DNA of 42,282 nucleotides. It comes from Mitsuokella jalaludinii DSM 13811. Its GTDB lineage: Bacteria; Bacillota; Negativicutes; Selenomonadales; Selenomonadaceae. The DNA lies in assembly GCF_000702905.1 (NCBI RefSeq), contig NZ_JNKR01000018.1:1-42282 (forward strand), written 5' to 3'. The notes beneath the pieces are model-generated. The model worked only from the letters and a program-made list of their open reading frames with translations, was not told where the DNA came from and did not search any database. The translations under genes and the position numbers were made by a program. Of the stretch, positions 16,242 through 24,603 are shown piece by piece (position 1 is the stretch's first letter; every line of letters begins with the position of its first letter).

Positions 16242-19200
16242 TCATGCCTTCTCTACGTTGACGAGGCAAGCCTTGAACTCCTGTTCCTCGGAGTTCGGGT
16301 CGAGCGCGTCATTCGTCAGGTAATTCGTGCTCGGGCCCGTCGAGAGGCCCTTGAATCCGAAGGAGTACGGCATCCAGACCATGTGCGTCTCCTCGCCGTT
16401 GACCGTCAACGGCTGCGCGCGCTTCGTGACCATCGCCTTGACGACGACAGAGCTGCGGGCCGAGCTGACCTTGACCTTGTCGCCGGCCTTGACGCCGATC
16501 TTCTTGGCGAGCTGTTCGCTGATCTCGATGAAGTTCTCCTTGACGAGCTCATTGAGCCACGGGATGTTGCGCGTGACCGTGCCGGAGCACCAGTGCTCCG
16601 CGATGCCCGAACTGCAGAGCACGTACGGGAACTTGTCCTTCGTGCCGATTGGCTGCTTCTCCGGCAGGCGCGGGTACTTGATGCACGGGTTGTGCTGTGC
16701 ATTCTCGTTCTCGTGCATGGCATTGTGCGTCGGGCTCTCGAACGGCTCGTAGTGCTCGGGGATTGGACCGTCGACCGGCGTCGAGGATGCGTCGCGCGTC
16801 GTACCGTCCGGATTCTTATCCTGATACGGTGCAGCGTAGATGCGCGCGATGCCCTCGCCGTTCATGCGGAACGGCTTCTGGCCTGCCGGCGTCGAGGGAC
16901 CGGCCGTGCGATTGCCGACATCCGGCACATCGTAGCCCGTCCACTTGCCCGCTGCCGCATCCCACCAGACAAGCGGATGCTCTTTGTCTGCGGGGCTGCC
17001 GTCTGCGAGGCACGAAGCGCGGTTGTAGAGGATGTGGATGTTGTCCGGCCATGCCCAGCCGAACTTCGGGAAGATGCCGACATTGCCCGGGTCTTCCTGA
17101 CCGCGGCGCGCCGTCATATTGCCCTCGCGGCCGTAGTAGCCTGCGTAGATCCACATGCCAGAGGCCGTCTCACCGTTGTCCTTGAGCTCGCCGATGCCGT
17201 TGACGATCGTTCCCGTCGCGACATCGTAGCCGCTGATCTCCTTCATGATGTCCTCGAGGTAGTGGTCCTCACGGTAGTCCCAGGTCATGAACTTGATCGG
17301 ATCGTCCTTCTTGTCCGTCGAGTCCGCGTAGAGCTCGCGGATGCGCTTCCAGAGCATGTCGTTGATCTCGTAGTCCGGCTTCGAATCGCCGAGTGTATCC
17401 GGGCCCTTCATTCGCCACTGGATCAGGCGCATCGAGTTCGTGATGGAGCCCTCGCGCTCGAGGTAGGAGCAGGCCGGCAGGAAGATGACCTCCGTCTGTA
17501 TGTCGGCCGGATTGTCGCCCGGACGGTTCCAGAACTCCGCCGTCTCATTGATGAAGATATCCTGCACGATGAGGGAGTCCATCTTGCAGAGGCCGTCGTG
17601 GACGAGGCCGGCATTGGCATTCGTCACGTGCGGGTTCTGGCCGCAGAGGTAGAGCGCGTGCATCGTGCCGCGCCATGCATCCTCGAAGATCGCGTAGATG
17701 GAATCTGGATGATTGCCGTTGCGGATGGCGCCGTAATTGAAGCCGTAGTCATTCTCGGCCGTCGCGTGCTCGCCGAACCATGCCTTCGTCATGTTGACGT
17801 ACCACTTGCGGCGGAACGTGCCGAAGGCATCCGTCCACTTCGCGAGCGTGTTCGTCTTGTGCGTCGGCGCGACGAGGTAACCCGGCTGCATGTTGAACTC
17901 GATGCCAAAATCCGTCGAGGCTTGAACGTTTGGCTGCCCGCGCATGGCGATGATACCGCCGCCCGGGATGCCGATGTTGCCCTTGAGCAGCTGCATGATC
18001 GTGAAGCAGCGGATGTTCTGGACGCCGATCGTATGCTGCGTCATGCCGAGCGCGTACATGATGATGGCCGGGCCCTCGTGGTTGACCCAGATGTCGGCAG
18101 CGCGCTGGATGTCATCGGCCGGCATGCCCGTGACATTCGAGACCATCTCGACCGTGTAGCGGCTGTAGAACTCCTTGAGACGCGAGAGGACCGTGTTCGG
18201 TGCAAAGAGATCATCGACCTTCTGCGGCTTGCCGTCCGCGCCGAGCGCATAGCCCCAGCTCTTCTTGTCCGTGTACGACTTCTTGGCCTCATCGAAGCCG
18301 GAGAACAGGCCGTCGTGGAACGAGAAGTCGTCGCGCAGCAGGCAGGCAGCGTTCGTATTGCGCAGCACGTAATCCTTGTCGAACTTCTCACGCTCGAGCA
18401 TCTGCGAGATGATGTAGCCCATGAAGGCGATGTCCGTGCCCGGGCGCAGCTGGAAGAACTCGTCCGCGATCTTCGACGTGCGCGTGTAGCGGACGTCGAC
18501 GTGGACGATCTTGGTGCCGTTCTGCTCACGCGCCTTCATGACATTCTTGAGGCCCATCGGATGGCATTCCGCGAGGTTCGAGCCCTCGATCCAGACGAGC
18601 TTCGTGTTCTTGAGGTCGCCCCACGGGTTCGTCATGGCACCGCGGCCAAAGGCAGCGCTCATGGCAGGCGGCGTATTGGCATGGCAGACGCGCGTCTGGT
18701 TGTCGATGTAGACGACGCCGAGTGCGCGGGCCATCTTGATGTTCTGGTAGCATTCCTCGTTGTTGATCTGAGAGCCACCGATAAAGGCGAGCCCGTCCGT
18801 GCGGCGGACCTCATACGTCTCGCCGTCAATCTCTTCGGTCTGCTTCCAGCCCTTCTCGCGGGCATTCTTCATGGCCTTTGCCGCGCGGTCGATGGCCTCA
18901 TTCCAGCTGATCTCCTCCCAGTGGTCACTGCCCGGTGCGCGGTACAGCGGCTTCGTCGCGCGCTCCTTCGAGTTTGGGATCGTCGCGTAGCCGAGTCCCT
19001 TGCTGCAGAGCGCACCGCGATTGATCGGGCTGTCCGTCGCACCCTCGAGGTTGATGAGCTTGCCGTCCTTCACATAGCCGATGACGCCGCATCCGCAGGC
19101 GCAGAAGTGGCAGATTGACGTGAACTCACGTGCTCCCTTGAGCTTGAACGCATGAGCTGCTGCCCTGGCTTCCTTGAGGTCGAAGCCGAGGCTGGAAAGT

Positions 19201-19259
19201 GCCAGACTGATGCCGCCGATGCCGGTGGCCTTGAGAAAATCGCGTCTGCTCAAATCCAT
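16242..19259 (-). CDS. fdhA: Formate dehydrogenase catalytic subunit (alpha), Cys type
   Basis: A 1005-residue molybdopterin enzyme of the FdnG type that oxidises formate to CO2. The twin-arginine signal SRRDFLKATG begins at residue 4, so the folded enzyme is exported by Tat. Cys50, 53, 57 and 85 form the proximal [4Fe-4S] site. The metal ligand is Cys192, in the stretch matching the selenocysteine of E. coli FdnG, encoded by TGC, so no selenocysteine is needed. The rest is the usual DMSO-reductase fold, ending in the molybdopterin-binding barrel. AAAGGAGAG precedes the ATG. It lies 64 bp behind fdhD, with palindromes between them. Mo or W use cannot be told. Confidence 0.96.
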   Translation of the reverse strand: MDLSRRDFLKATGIGGISLALSSLGFDLKEARAAAHAFKLKGAREFTSICHFCACGCGVIGYVKDGKLINLEGATDSPINRGALCSKGLGYATIPNSKERATKPLYRAPGSDHWEEISWNEAIDRAAKAMKNAREKGWKQTEEIDGETYEVRRTDGLAFIGGSQINNEECYQNIKMARALGVVYIDNQTRVCHANTPPAMSAAFGRGAMTNPWGDLKNTKLVWIEGSNLAECHPMGLKNVMKAREQNGTKIVHVDVRYTRTSKIADEFFQLRPGTDIAFMGYIISQMLEREKFDKDYVLRNTNAACLLRDDFSFHDGLFSGFDEAKKSYTDKKSWGYALGADGKPQKVDDLFAPNTVLSRLKEFYSRYTVEMVSNVTGMPADDIQRAADIWVNHEGPAIIMYALGMTQHTIGVQNIRCFTIMQLLKGNIGIPGGGIIAMRGQPNVQASTDFGIEFNMQPGYLVAPTHKTNTLAKWTDAFGTFRRKWYVNMTKAWFGEHATAENDYGFNYGAIRNGNHPDSIYAIFEDAWRGTMHALYLCGQNPHVTNANAGLVHDGLCKMDSLIVQDIFINETAEFWNRPGDNPADIQTEVIFLPACSYLEREGSITNSMRLIQWRMKGPDTLGDSKPDYEINDMLWKRIRELYADSTDKKDDPIKFMTWDYREDHYLEDIMKEISGYDVATGTIVNGIGELKDNGETASGMWIYAGYYGREGNMTARRGQEDPGNVGIFPKFGWAWPDNIHILYNRASCLADGSPADKEHPLVWWDAAAGKWTGYDVPDVGNRTAGPSTPAGQKPFRMNGEGIARIYAAPYQDKNPDGTTRDASSTPVDGPIPEHYEPFESPTHNAMHENENAQHNPCIKYPRLPEKQPIGTKDKFPYVLCSSGIAEHWCSGTVTRNIPWLNELVKENFIEISEQLAKKIGVKAGDKVKVSSARSSVVVKAMVTKRAQPLTVNGEETHMVWMPYSFGFKGLSTGPSTNYLTNDALDPNSEEQEFKACLVNVEKA

Positions 19260-19288
19260 TTTATCTCTCTCCTTTGATACGTGTATTT

Positions 19289-19315
19289 ATGTAAATGATA
19301 TTTACATCGATGTAA
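19289..19315. promoter_or_regulatory. Overlapping palindromes between fdhD and fdhA
   Basis: ATGTAAAT-GAT-ATTTACAT (19289-19307) is a perfect inverted repeat, and TTACATCGATGTAA (19302-19315) is a second perfect palindrome sharing its last half-site. Three ATGTAA half-sites thus stand 30 bp before the fdhA start. The pattern suits binding by a dimeric regulator. Which one is not clear from sequence. Confidence 0.55.
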
Positions 19316-19323
19316 GCAACCGG

Positions 19324-20124
19324 TCAGCAGATGATGCGCTCCGGATTCGTGTAGACGCAGAAGCTGCCCGGGGCCATGCGCGCGACGAGCGTGATGCCGA
19401 GCTTCTTGGCGAGCGCCAGCGAGAGCGTCGTCGGCACGGACTTTGCCGCAACCGTCGAGATGCCCATGCGGCCGAGCTTCATCATCATCTCCGACGAGCA
19501 GCGCCCGCTGAAGATGATGATCTTGTCCGTGATGTCAATGTGATGGCGCAGCGTCCATCCGTAGAGCTTGTCGAATACGTTGTGGCGGCCGATGTCCTCG
19601 CGGAAGACGAGGATCTTCTCGGCCTGCTGGTCCCAGATGATGCCGCTGTGGACGCCATTCGTCTTCTCGTGCGTGGCCGCAAGCTCTGCGAGCAGCTTGT
19701 CGGCACAGGCGAGGATATCGCCGGCCTTGAAGCGCACATCGCGCGGACGTTCGAAAATCTTCTCCGGCTCGCAGTCCAGGATCTCACGGGCGCGGAAATA
19801 GCGCGGGTCTGTCGCATTGCCGGCGGCCCATGCCTGTGCCTCCGCCGTCGTCACGACCGTGGCCTGCAGCGTCTCCTCGTCGATATCCATGCGGACGATG
19901 TCGTCGTACGTGCGAATCTGGCCCATCTGCGCCAGGATGCCGATGACGAGGTCCGTGTGGTCACCCGGTGAACAGAACGATGTCGTAAAGCGCTTTCCAT
20001 TGAGGTAGATGTCAAGATAGCACTCCATAGATGTGTACTTGTGATCGTCCACAAAGGAATCCTTCTCGCTCACATAGCGGATGACGGGGTAATCGATGAG
20101 TTCTTCCTCTCTTGCCTGCACCAT
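19324..20124 (-). CDS. fdhD: Formate dehydrogenase accessory sulfurtransferase FdhD
   Basis: A 266-residue cytoplasmic protein. FdhD passes sulfur from a cysteine desulfurase to the molybdenum cofactor before insertion into formate dehydrogenase. Family elements are present: CSPGDHTDLVIGIL near 52, EDIGRHNVFDKLYG near 175 and FSGRCSSEMMMK near 206. The CGxCG-type loop that carries the sulfur-relay cysteines in E. coli is absent. The matching region has a lone Cys (REILDCEP). The protein is thus divergent but complete. AGGAGG precedes the ATG. It is the first gene of the fdh operon, behind a good promoter. Confidence 0.9.
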   Translation of the reverse strand: MVQAREEELIDYPVIRYVSEKDSFVDDHKYTSMECYLDIYLNGKRFTTSFCSPGDHTDLVIGILAQMGQIRTYDDIVRMDIDEETLQATVVTTAEAQAWAAGNATDPRYFRAREILDCEPEKIFERPRDVRFKAGDILACADKLLAELAATHEKTNGVHSGIIWDQQAEKILVFREDIGRHNVFDKLYGWTLRHHIDITDKIIIFSGRCSSEMMMKLGRMGISTVAAKSVPTTLSLALAKKLGITLVARMAPGSFCVYTNPERIIC

Positions 20125-20184
20125 AGCTTCCTCCTATTTTGCATTATTAAAATTTATTAATATGGTTTCGTATCATTCTTTATC

Positions 20185-20213
20185 ATTATCGCACTTCTTA
20201 ATCCGCTTGTAAA
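20185..20213 (-). promoter_or_regulatory. Promoter of the fdhD-fdhC operon
   Basis: On the minus strand -35 TTTACA (20208-20213), a 17-nt spacer and -10 GATAAT (20185-20190). The 60-bp leader is very AT-rich. Confidence 0.6.
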
Positions 20214-20251
20214 CAACTTTTTTCACAGATGCGATGGAAATCCATCCTGAC

Positions 20252-20283
20252 ACAAAAACAGCCTGCTCGAATGAGCAGGCTGT
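20252..20283 (-). terminator. Terminator of the molybdenum cofactor operon
   Basis: ACAGCCTGCTC (20258-20268) and GAGCAGGCTGT (20273-20283) form a perfect 11-bp stem with a 4-nt loop. On the minus strand a T-tract follows. It separates the mobAB end from the fdhD promoter. Confidence 0.9.
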
Positions 20284-20292
20284 CACCTTATT

Positions 20293-21393
20293 TCAAACAC
20301 CTATTCGCTTATTCCCCATGAGGAAGGCGATGACCTCTGCCGCCTTCGCCGCATCGTCGAGGGCGTATTCCCTGACCTCCGTCAATCCCTGTTGCGGCTT
20401 GGTGAAGCAGGCCGCTGCATCACAAGGCAGCGTGAGCTCGCCGCGCTCGCGGAAGAGCTCGATGCGCGGGGCCGTGCCATGGCGGCGGCTCTCGATGAGC
20501 ACGAGGTCAACATCTGTGAGCCTTGCGGCTATTGCGGCGAGGTCAGCCCTCGTTTCAGTCCGCTGCTCGATGAAGTAGCCGTTAGGCGAGACGACAGCGA
20601 CGCCCGCAGCGCCCGCCTCCTTGAAGCGCCAGCTGTCCTTGCCCCGCTCGTCGACATCGTAGCCGTGGCAGTCGCCCTTGACGACGCCGACGCGGATGCC
20701 CCGCGCGCGAAGCTCCGGTAGCACGCGCTCGATGAACGTCGTCTTGCCCGTGTTCGAGACGGGCGCCGAGATCGTCACGAGCGGGCGGCTGCGCCGTTCG
20801 TTGGCCATGCGCCCGCAGGCCAGATGCCAGTCGGCAACGGTGTTGACATTGAAGAACAACGCCGCGTCCGGGAAATCCACATAAGCGTGCGGGACAGAGT
20901 CTATGACGATGCCGAGCTTGCGCTCCCCCCTCGCGAGGGCCTCTGCAAAGCGCGCTGAGAGGTCCCAGCGATAGAGGGCTGCCAGCGGCTGGCGGCGCCC
21001 TGCGCGAGGCAGGACGGCCTGATAGCTTCCCTCCTCCGCTGCCTTCAAGAGAGGCCGGAGCTCCGCGAGCTCGAGGAACGGCATATCGCATGAGACGGCC
21101 AGTGCATAGCCTGCCTCTATCTTAGACAGGCCGCGCATCAGGCCTTCCATCGGACCCCGGCCCTGCACACCGTCTTCGACGAGCGTCAGGCCATAGCGCT
21201 CCGCGATATCCTGCAGGGCAGGCGTCCTTTCCTCCACGCAGAGGCAGCGCTCCGCAAAGGGCAGGGCTGCCGCCCTGCGCGCGAGCCGCTCGAGCAGCCC
21301 CTCGCCATCATATGACAGGAAGCGCTTATCGCGCCCCATGCGCGAGCTCTTGCCGCCCGCGATGATCAGCAGTGAAGCATCCGAAAATTCCAC
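20293..21393 (-). CDS. MobA-MobB fusion, molybdopterin guanylyltransferase and GTPase adaptor
   Basis: A 366-residue fusion. Residues 1-195 are MobA, with the nucleotidyltransferase start AGGKSSRMGRDK (12-23) and the metal-site CDMP (102-105). This enzyme joins GMP to molybdopterin. From about 203 comes MobB, with a Walker A loop APVSNTGKTT (210-219) and KGDCHGYDVD further on. The start is GTG, with GGAG 8 nt upstream. It is the last gene of the Moco operon, 21 bp behind MOSC-mogA. The guanylylated cofactor it makes is the bis-MGD form used by formate dehydrogenase encoded next door. Confidence 0.92.
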   Translation of the reverse strand: MEFSDASLLIIAGGKSSRMGRDKRFLSYDGEGLLERLARRAAALPFAERCLCVEERTPALQDIAERYGLTLVEDGVQGRGPMEGLMRGLSKIEAGYALAVSCDMPFLELAELRPLLKAAEEGSYQAVLPRAGRRQPLAALYRWDLSARFAEALARGERKLGIVIDSVPHAYVDFPDAALFFNVNTVADWHLACGRMANERRSRPLVTISAPVSNTGKTTFIERVLPELRARGIRVGVVKGDCHGYDVDERGKDSWRFKEAGAAGVAVVSPNGYFIEQRTETRADLAAIAARLTDVDLVLIESRRHGTAPRIELFRERGELTLPCDAAACFTKPQQGLTEVREYALDDAAKAAEVIAFLMGNKRIGV

Positions 21394-21414
21394 GATCGTC
21401 TCTCCTCTGTCGCG

Positions 21415-22341
21415 TCACTTGCGCGCGCATTCATCGGCATCGCCGCGCAGAATCTCGATGCCGTGCAAGAGCTCCGGCAGCACGAAGCTCAGGCATTCCT
21501 CGACGGCCTTGCGGCTGCCTGGCAGATTGACGATGAGCGTGCGCTTGTAGATGCCGGCCTGTGCGCGGCTCAGCATCGCGCGGTGCGTCACCTGCATCGA
21601 GAGGGCGCGCATCGCTTCAGGGATGCCTGGCGCCAGGCGCTCGCAGACGGCAAGCGTCGCCTCGGGCGTGACGTCGCGGACCGAGAAGCCCGTGCCGCCC
21701 GTCGTGACGACGAGCGCGATGCCGCGGTCGCCGAAGGAGCGCATCTTGTGCTCGATGGCGTGCTGCTCGTCAGGCAGGATGACCTTCTCGGCCACCGTGT
21801 AGCCAGCTGCCTCGAGCATCTCCTGCACCTTCGCGCCGCTCTCGTCCTCGCGCAGCCCCTTGCTGCCCTTGTCGCTCGCCGTGATAATGGCCGCATCGAG
21901 CGGCATCTTCTCCTCGACGATCTCGAGCGAGTCGCCCTCTTCGATCCAGCCGCCGTGCAGCACGCGCGCGAAGACGCCCTCGCGCGGCATGATGCAGTCG
22001 CCGACCTGGCTCCTTATCGCGCAGCTCTTGTGGCATTCCTTGCCGATCTGCGTGATCTCGAACCAGACTTCGCCGGCGCGCAGGCGCGTGCCGACCGGCA
22101 GATCCTTGAAGCGGAAGCCCTCCGCGACGATGTTCTCGCCGAAGGCGCCGAGCTTGACATCGATGCCGCGCTTGCGGAACTCCTCGATCTCCGCGAGCCC
22201 GAGGAAGCTGACCTGACGATGCCATCTGCCCGCGTGCGCATCGCCGACCATGCCCCATTCCGTCTGGAAGAGCGCCTTGTGTACCGGCGTCTTGAGCGTG
22301 CCCTTCTTCTCACTGATGCAGAGTGCCTTGATCGTTCCCAT
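21415..22341 (-). CDS. MOSC domain-MogA/MoaB fusion protein
   Basis: A 308-residue fusion. Residues 1-145 are a MOSC domain, with the conserved EWGMVGDAHAG and GKECHKSCAI stretches; the latter holds the conserved Cys thought to carry sulfur. Residues 148-308 are a MogA/MoaB molybdopterin-binding domain (ITASDKGSKGLREDESG, TTGGTGFSVRD). MogA adenylates molybdopterin before metal insertion by MoeA. The same MOSC-MogA pairing is seen in other Firmicutes. The MOSC part may bind or deliver sulfurated cofactor. GGAGG precedes the ATG. The gene lies 50 bp behind moaA. Confidence 0.88.
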   Translation of the reverse strand: MGTIKALCISEKKGTLKTPVHKALFQTEWGMVGDAHAGRWHRQVSFLGLAEIEEFRKRGIDVKLGAFGENIVAEGFRFKDLPVGTRLRAGEVWFEITQIGKECHKSCAIRSQVGDCIMPREGVFARVLHGGWIEEGDSLEIVEEKMPLDAAIITASDKGSKGLREDESGAKVQEMLEAAGYTVAEKVILPDEQHAIEHKMRSFGDRGIALVVTTGGTGFSVRDVTPEATLAVCERLAPGIPEAMRALSMQVTHRAMLSRAQAGIYKRTLIVNLPGSRKAVEECLSFVLPELLHGIEILRGDADECARK

Positions 22342-22391
22342 GAGTATCCTCCATTCTATCCGGATATGCTTCTATCTCTATCCGCTTGCCA

Positions 22392-23381
22392 TCAGCCGCC
22401 GACCTGATACATGGCCCGGCTGTCCTTCTCGTCATACGATGCCGCCTTGAAATAATGTTCCTGCGGCTTGTGGTAGATTGCCTGCTGCAGGGCATGCCTG
22501 AGCCCGTCATCGCTCATGCCGCTGCGCAGCAGTCCCCGGAGGTCCGTGCCCGTCCTCGCATTGAGGCAGAGCTTCAGGAAACCCTCTGCCGTCAGCCGCA
22601 CGCGGTTGCACGAGGAGCAGAATTGATGCTCCATCGCGTCGATGAAGCCGACCTGCCCCGCAAAGCCATCAGCTTGGTAGTAGACGGCAGGGCCGTGAAC
22701 GCCGCGCTCCGGCAGGACGGGCCGCAGCGGGCCAAACGCAGCCTCGAGGCTGCTCCTGACCTCCGCCATCGGCATTCCCCTGAGCCCCGCCTCATAAGCG
22801 CAGCCGATCGGCATGAGCTCGATGAAGCGGAACTTCCAGGGTCGCTCACGCGTGAAGCGCACGACGAGCTCCGGCAATTCCGCCTCATTGACGCCTGCGA
22901 TTGGCACGCAGTTGAACTTGACATCGCGAAGCCCCGTCGCCGCGATGGCCTCGATGCCATCTTCGACGCGCGCGAAGAATGGGCGCCGCGTGAGCTCCGT
23001 AAAGGAAGCCGCCTTGAGCGTGTCGAGGCTGATGTTGACGCCCGTGAGCCCGGCTTGCACGAGGTCTTCAGCCATGTCCGCGAGCAGGACGCCGTTCGTC
23101 GTCAGCGCGACGGACTCGATGCCCGGCACAGAGCGGATCTCGCGCACGAGCTCGACGACGTTTCGCCGGATGAGCGGTTCGCCGCCCGTCAGCCGTACCT
23201 TGCGCACGCCGAGCGAGGCCAGCGCCCGCACGATGCGGACGATCTCGTCAAAGCGCAGGATGTCCTCGTGCCGGAGTTTCTCGACGCCATCTTCTGGCAT
23301 GCAGTAGCGGCAGCGCAGGTTGCAGCGGTCCGTCAGCGAGATGCGCACGTATTCGATTTTTCGTTGGTAGCGGTCGTACAT
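22392..23381 (-). CDS. moaA: GTP 3',8-cyclase MoaA
   Basis: A 329-residue radical-SAM enzyme that starts molybdopterin synthesis from GTP. CNLRCRYC (20-27) is the CX3CX2C SAM cluster. The second cluster motif FCSSCNRVRL with a further Cys in KLCL is near the C-terminus, and the protein ends in Gly-Gly, as MoaA must for activity. GAGGTG lies before the ATG. It is 9 bp behind moeA. Its usual partner MoaC is not in the window, nor are MoaD and MoaE, so the rest of the pathway lies elsewhere. Confidence 0.97.
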   Translation of the reverse strand: MYDRYQRKIEYVRISLTDRCNLRCRYCMPEDGVEKLRHEDILRFDEIVRIVRALASLGVRKVRLTGGEPLIRRNVVELVREIRSVPGIESVALTTNGVLLADMAEDLVQAGLTGVNISLDTLKAASFTELTRRPFFARVEDGIEAIAATGLRDVKFNCVPIAGVNEAELPELVVRFTRERPWKFRFIELMPIGCAYEAGLRGMPMAEVRSSLEAAFGPLRPVLPERGVHGPAVYYQADGFAGQVGFIDAMEHQFCSSCNRVRLTAEGFLKLCLNARTGTDLRGLLRSGMSDDGLRHALQQAIYHKPQEHYFKAASYDEKDSRAMYQVGG

Positions 23382-23390
23382 ACTATCACC

Positions 23391-24590
23391 TCAAAGAAGA
23401 ACGCCCTTGACCCGCGTGCCGGCCATGAGAGGCCCCGTGCCGGCCGGGATGTCAATCAGCGCATTGCAGCCAGCCGCCGAGAAGAGCGAGCCCGAGTCGT
23501 GCTGCGCCGGGATCTCGAAGATGCCCGCCTCGTAATGCGCGCGGATGAAGCGCCGCCCGTAGCTCGGCTTCGGGAACGCATCGGCGAGGAAGCCCTCGAC
23601 CGCACGGCCTGCGACAGAGCTGCGGCCCGAGAACGCTTCGAGCACGGGGCGCGTCAGGAGCTCGAACGTCGCGTAGGACGCGAACGGATTGCCCGAGAGC
23701 GCGATGCCGAGCATATTGCCGACCGTGTAGGCGATGACAGGAGCGCCCGGCTTGATGCAGACGCGCCAGAAAAGGCGCGTGCCGATGAGGCGGACGACCT
23801 CGTGCATGATGTCCTTCTTGCCGACCGAGACGCCACCCGTCGTCAGGAAGAGGTCCGCCTTCGCCTGCCAGTCAGCGATGACAGCAGCCGCCTGTTCGGC
23901 GTCATCCGGCAGGATACCAAGCACCTCCGGCTCAAAGCCGAGTTCCCGCAGCCTGCCCGCAAGAGCGTAGAGGTTGCTGTTGTAGATCTTGCCGGGACGC
24001 AGCGGCTCACCCGGCAGTACGAGCTCATCGCCCGTGCTCGCGATCGCGACGCGCGGACGGCGGAGGACCTTGACCGTGCCAAATCCCAGGCTCGCGAGCA
24101 CGCCGAGATGTGCCGCCGTGAGCTCCGTGCCACGCTCGACAGCCCGTGTCCCCTTGCGGACATCCTCGCCCGCAAAGCAGTAGTTCTCGTGATGGTGGAG
24201 CTCGTACGGCACAAAAATGCGGCCATCCTCCACCGTGACATCTTCCTGGCGCACGACGCAGTCACAGCCCTTTGGGATGGCCGCGCCCGTCATCAGGCGC
24301 ACAGCCGAGCCCGCTGGCACTTCTGCCGCGAAGAAATCCCCGGCGCACTCCTCGCCGATGACCGTGAAGGCAGCCGGTGCCTCCTTCGTCGCCCCCTTCG
24401 TGCCGGCGGCCGCAAAGGTGTAGCCGTCGAGCGGCGAGCGGTCAAACGGCGGATTATCAAATGTCGCGACGGCATCCTCAGCGAGGACGCGCCCGAGCGC
24501 CTCCAAGAGAGGCACCTCCTCGACGGCTTCGATTTTCTTCGTGTGTTCGAGCAGGACCGAGATGGCCTGCTCCAGAGAAATATCCTGCAT
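23391..24590 (-). CDS. moeA: Molybdopterin molybdenumtransferase MoeA
   Basis: A 399-residue cytoplasmic enzyme that inserts molybdate into adenylated molybdopterin. The typical N-terminal segment with NPPFDRSPLDGYTF, the STGDELV motif, the TTGGVSVGKKD motif and the SGNPFAS segment are in order. The ATG at 24590 was chosen: GAGG lies 8 nt upstream, and it starts just after the stop of the preceding gene (13 bp gap). An upstream extension in the same frame would overlap that gene. A second MoeA-like protein precedes it. Together with MogA it forms the metal-insertion step. Confidence 0.95.
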   Translation of the reverse strand: MQDISLEQAISVLLEHTKKIEAVEEVPLLEALGRVLAEDAVATFDNPPFDRSPLDGYTFAAAGTKGATKEAPAAFTVIGEECAGDFFAAEVPAGSAVRLMTGAAIPKGCDCVVRQEDVTVEDGRIFVPYELHHHENYCFAGEDVRKGTRAVERGTELTAAHLGVLASLGFGTVKVLRRPRVAIASTGDELVLPGEPLRPGKIYNSNLYALAGRLRELGFEPEVLGILPDDAEQAAAVIADWQAKADLFLTTGGVSVGKKDIMHEVVRLIGTRLFWRVCIKPGAPVIAYTVGNMLGIALSGNPFASYATFELLTRPVLEAFSGRSSVAGRAVEGFLADAFPKPSYGRRFIRAHYEAGIFEIPAQHDSGSLFSAAGCNALIDIPAGTGPLMAGTRVKGVLL

Positions 24591-24603
24591 GAGCAACCTC
24601 GCT

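Noticed and set aside
18684-18686. Selenocysteine in formate dehydrogenase
   Set aside because: The metal-ligand codon is TGC (Cys192) and the frame has no internal TGA.
16383-19118. A 911-codon open frame on the plus strand opposite fdhA
   Set aside because: It mirrors a well-supported gene in a GC-rich genome where biased third positions remove antisense stops. The product is Arg/Asp/Leu-rich with no domain. The similar long frames at 22386-24758 and 7789-9702 are rejected for the same reason.
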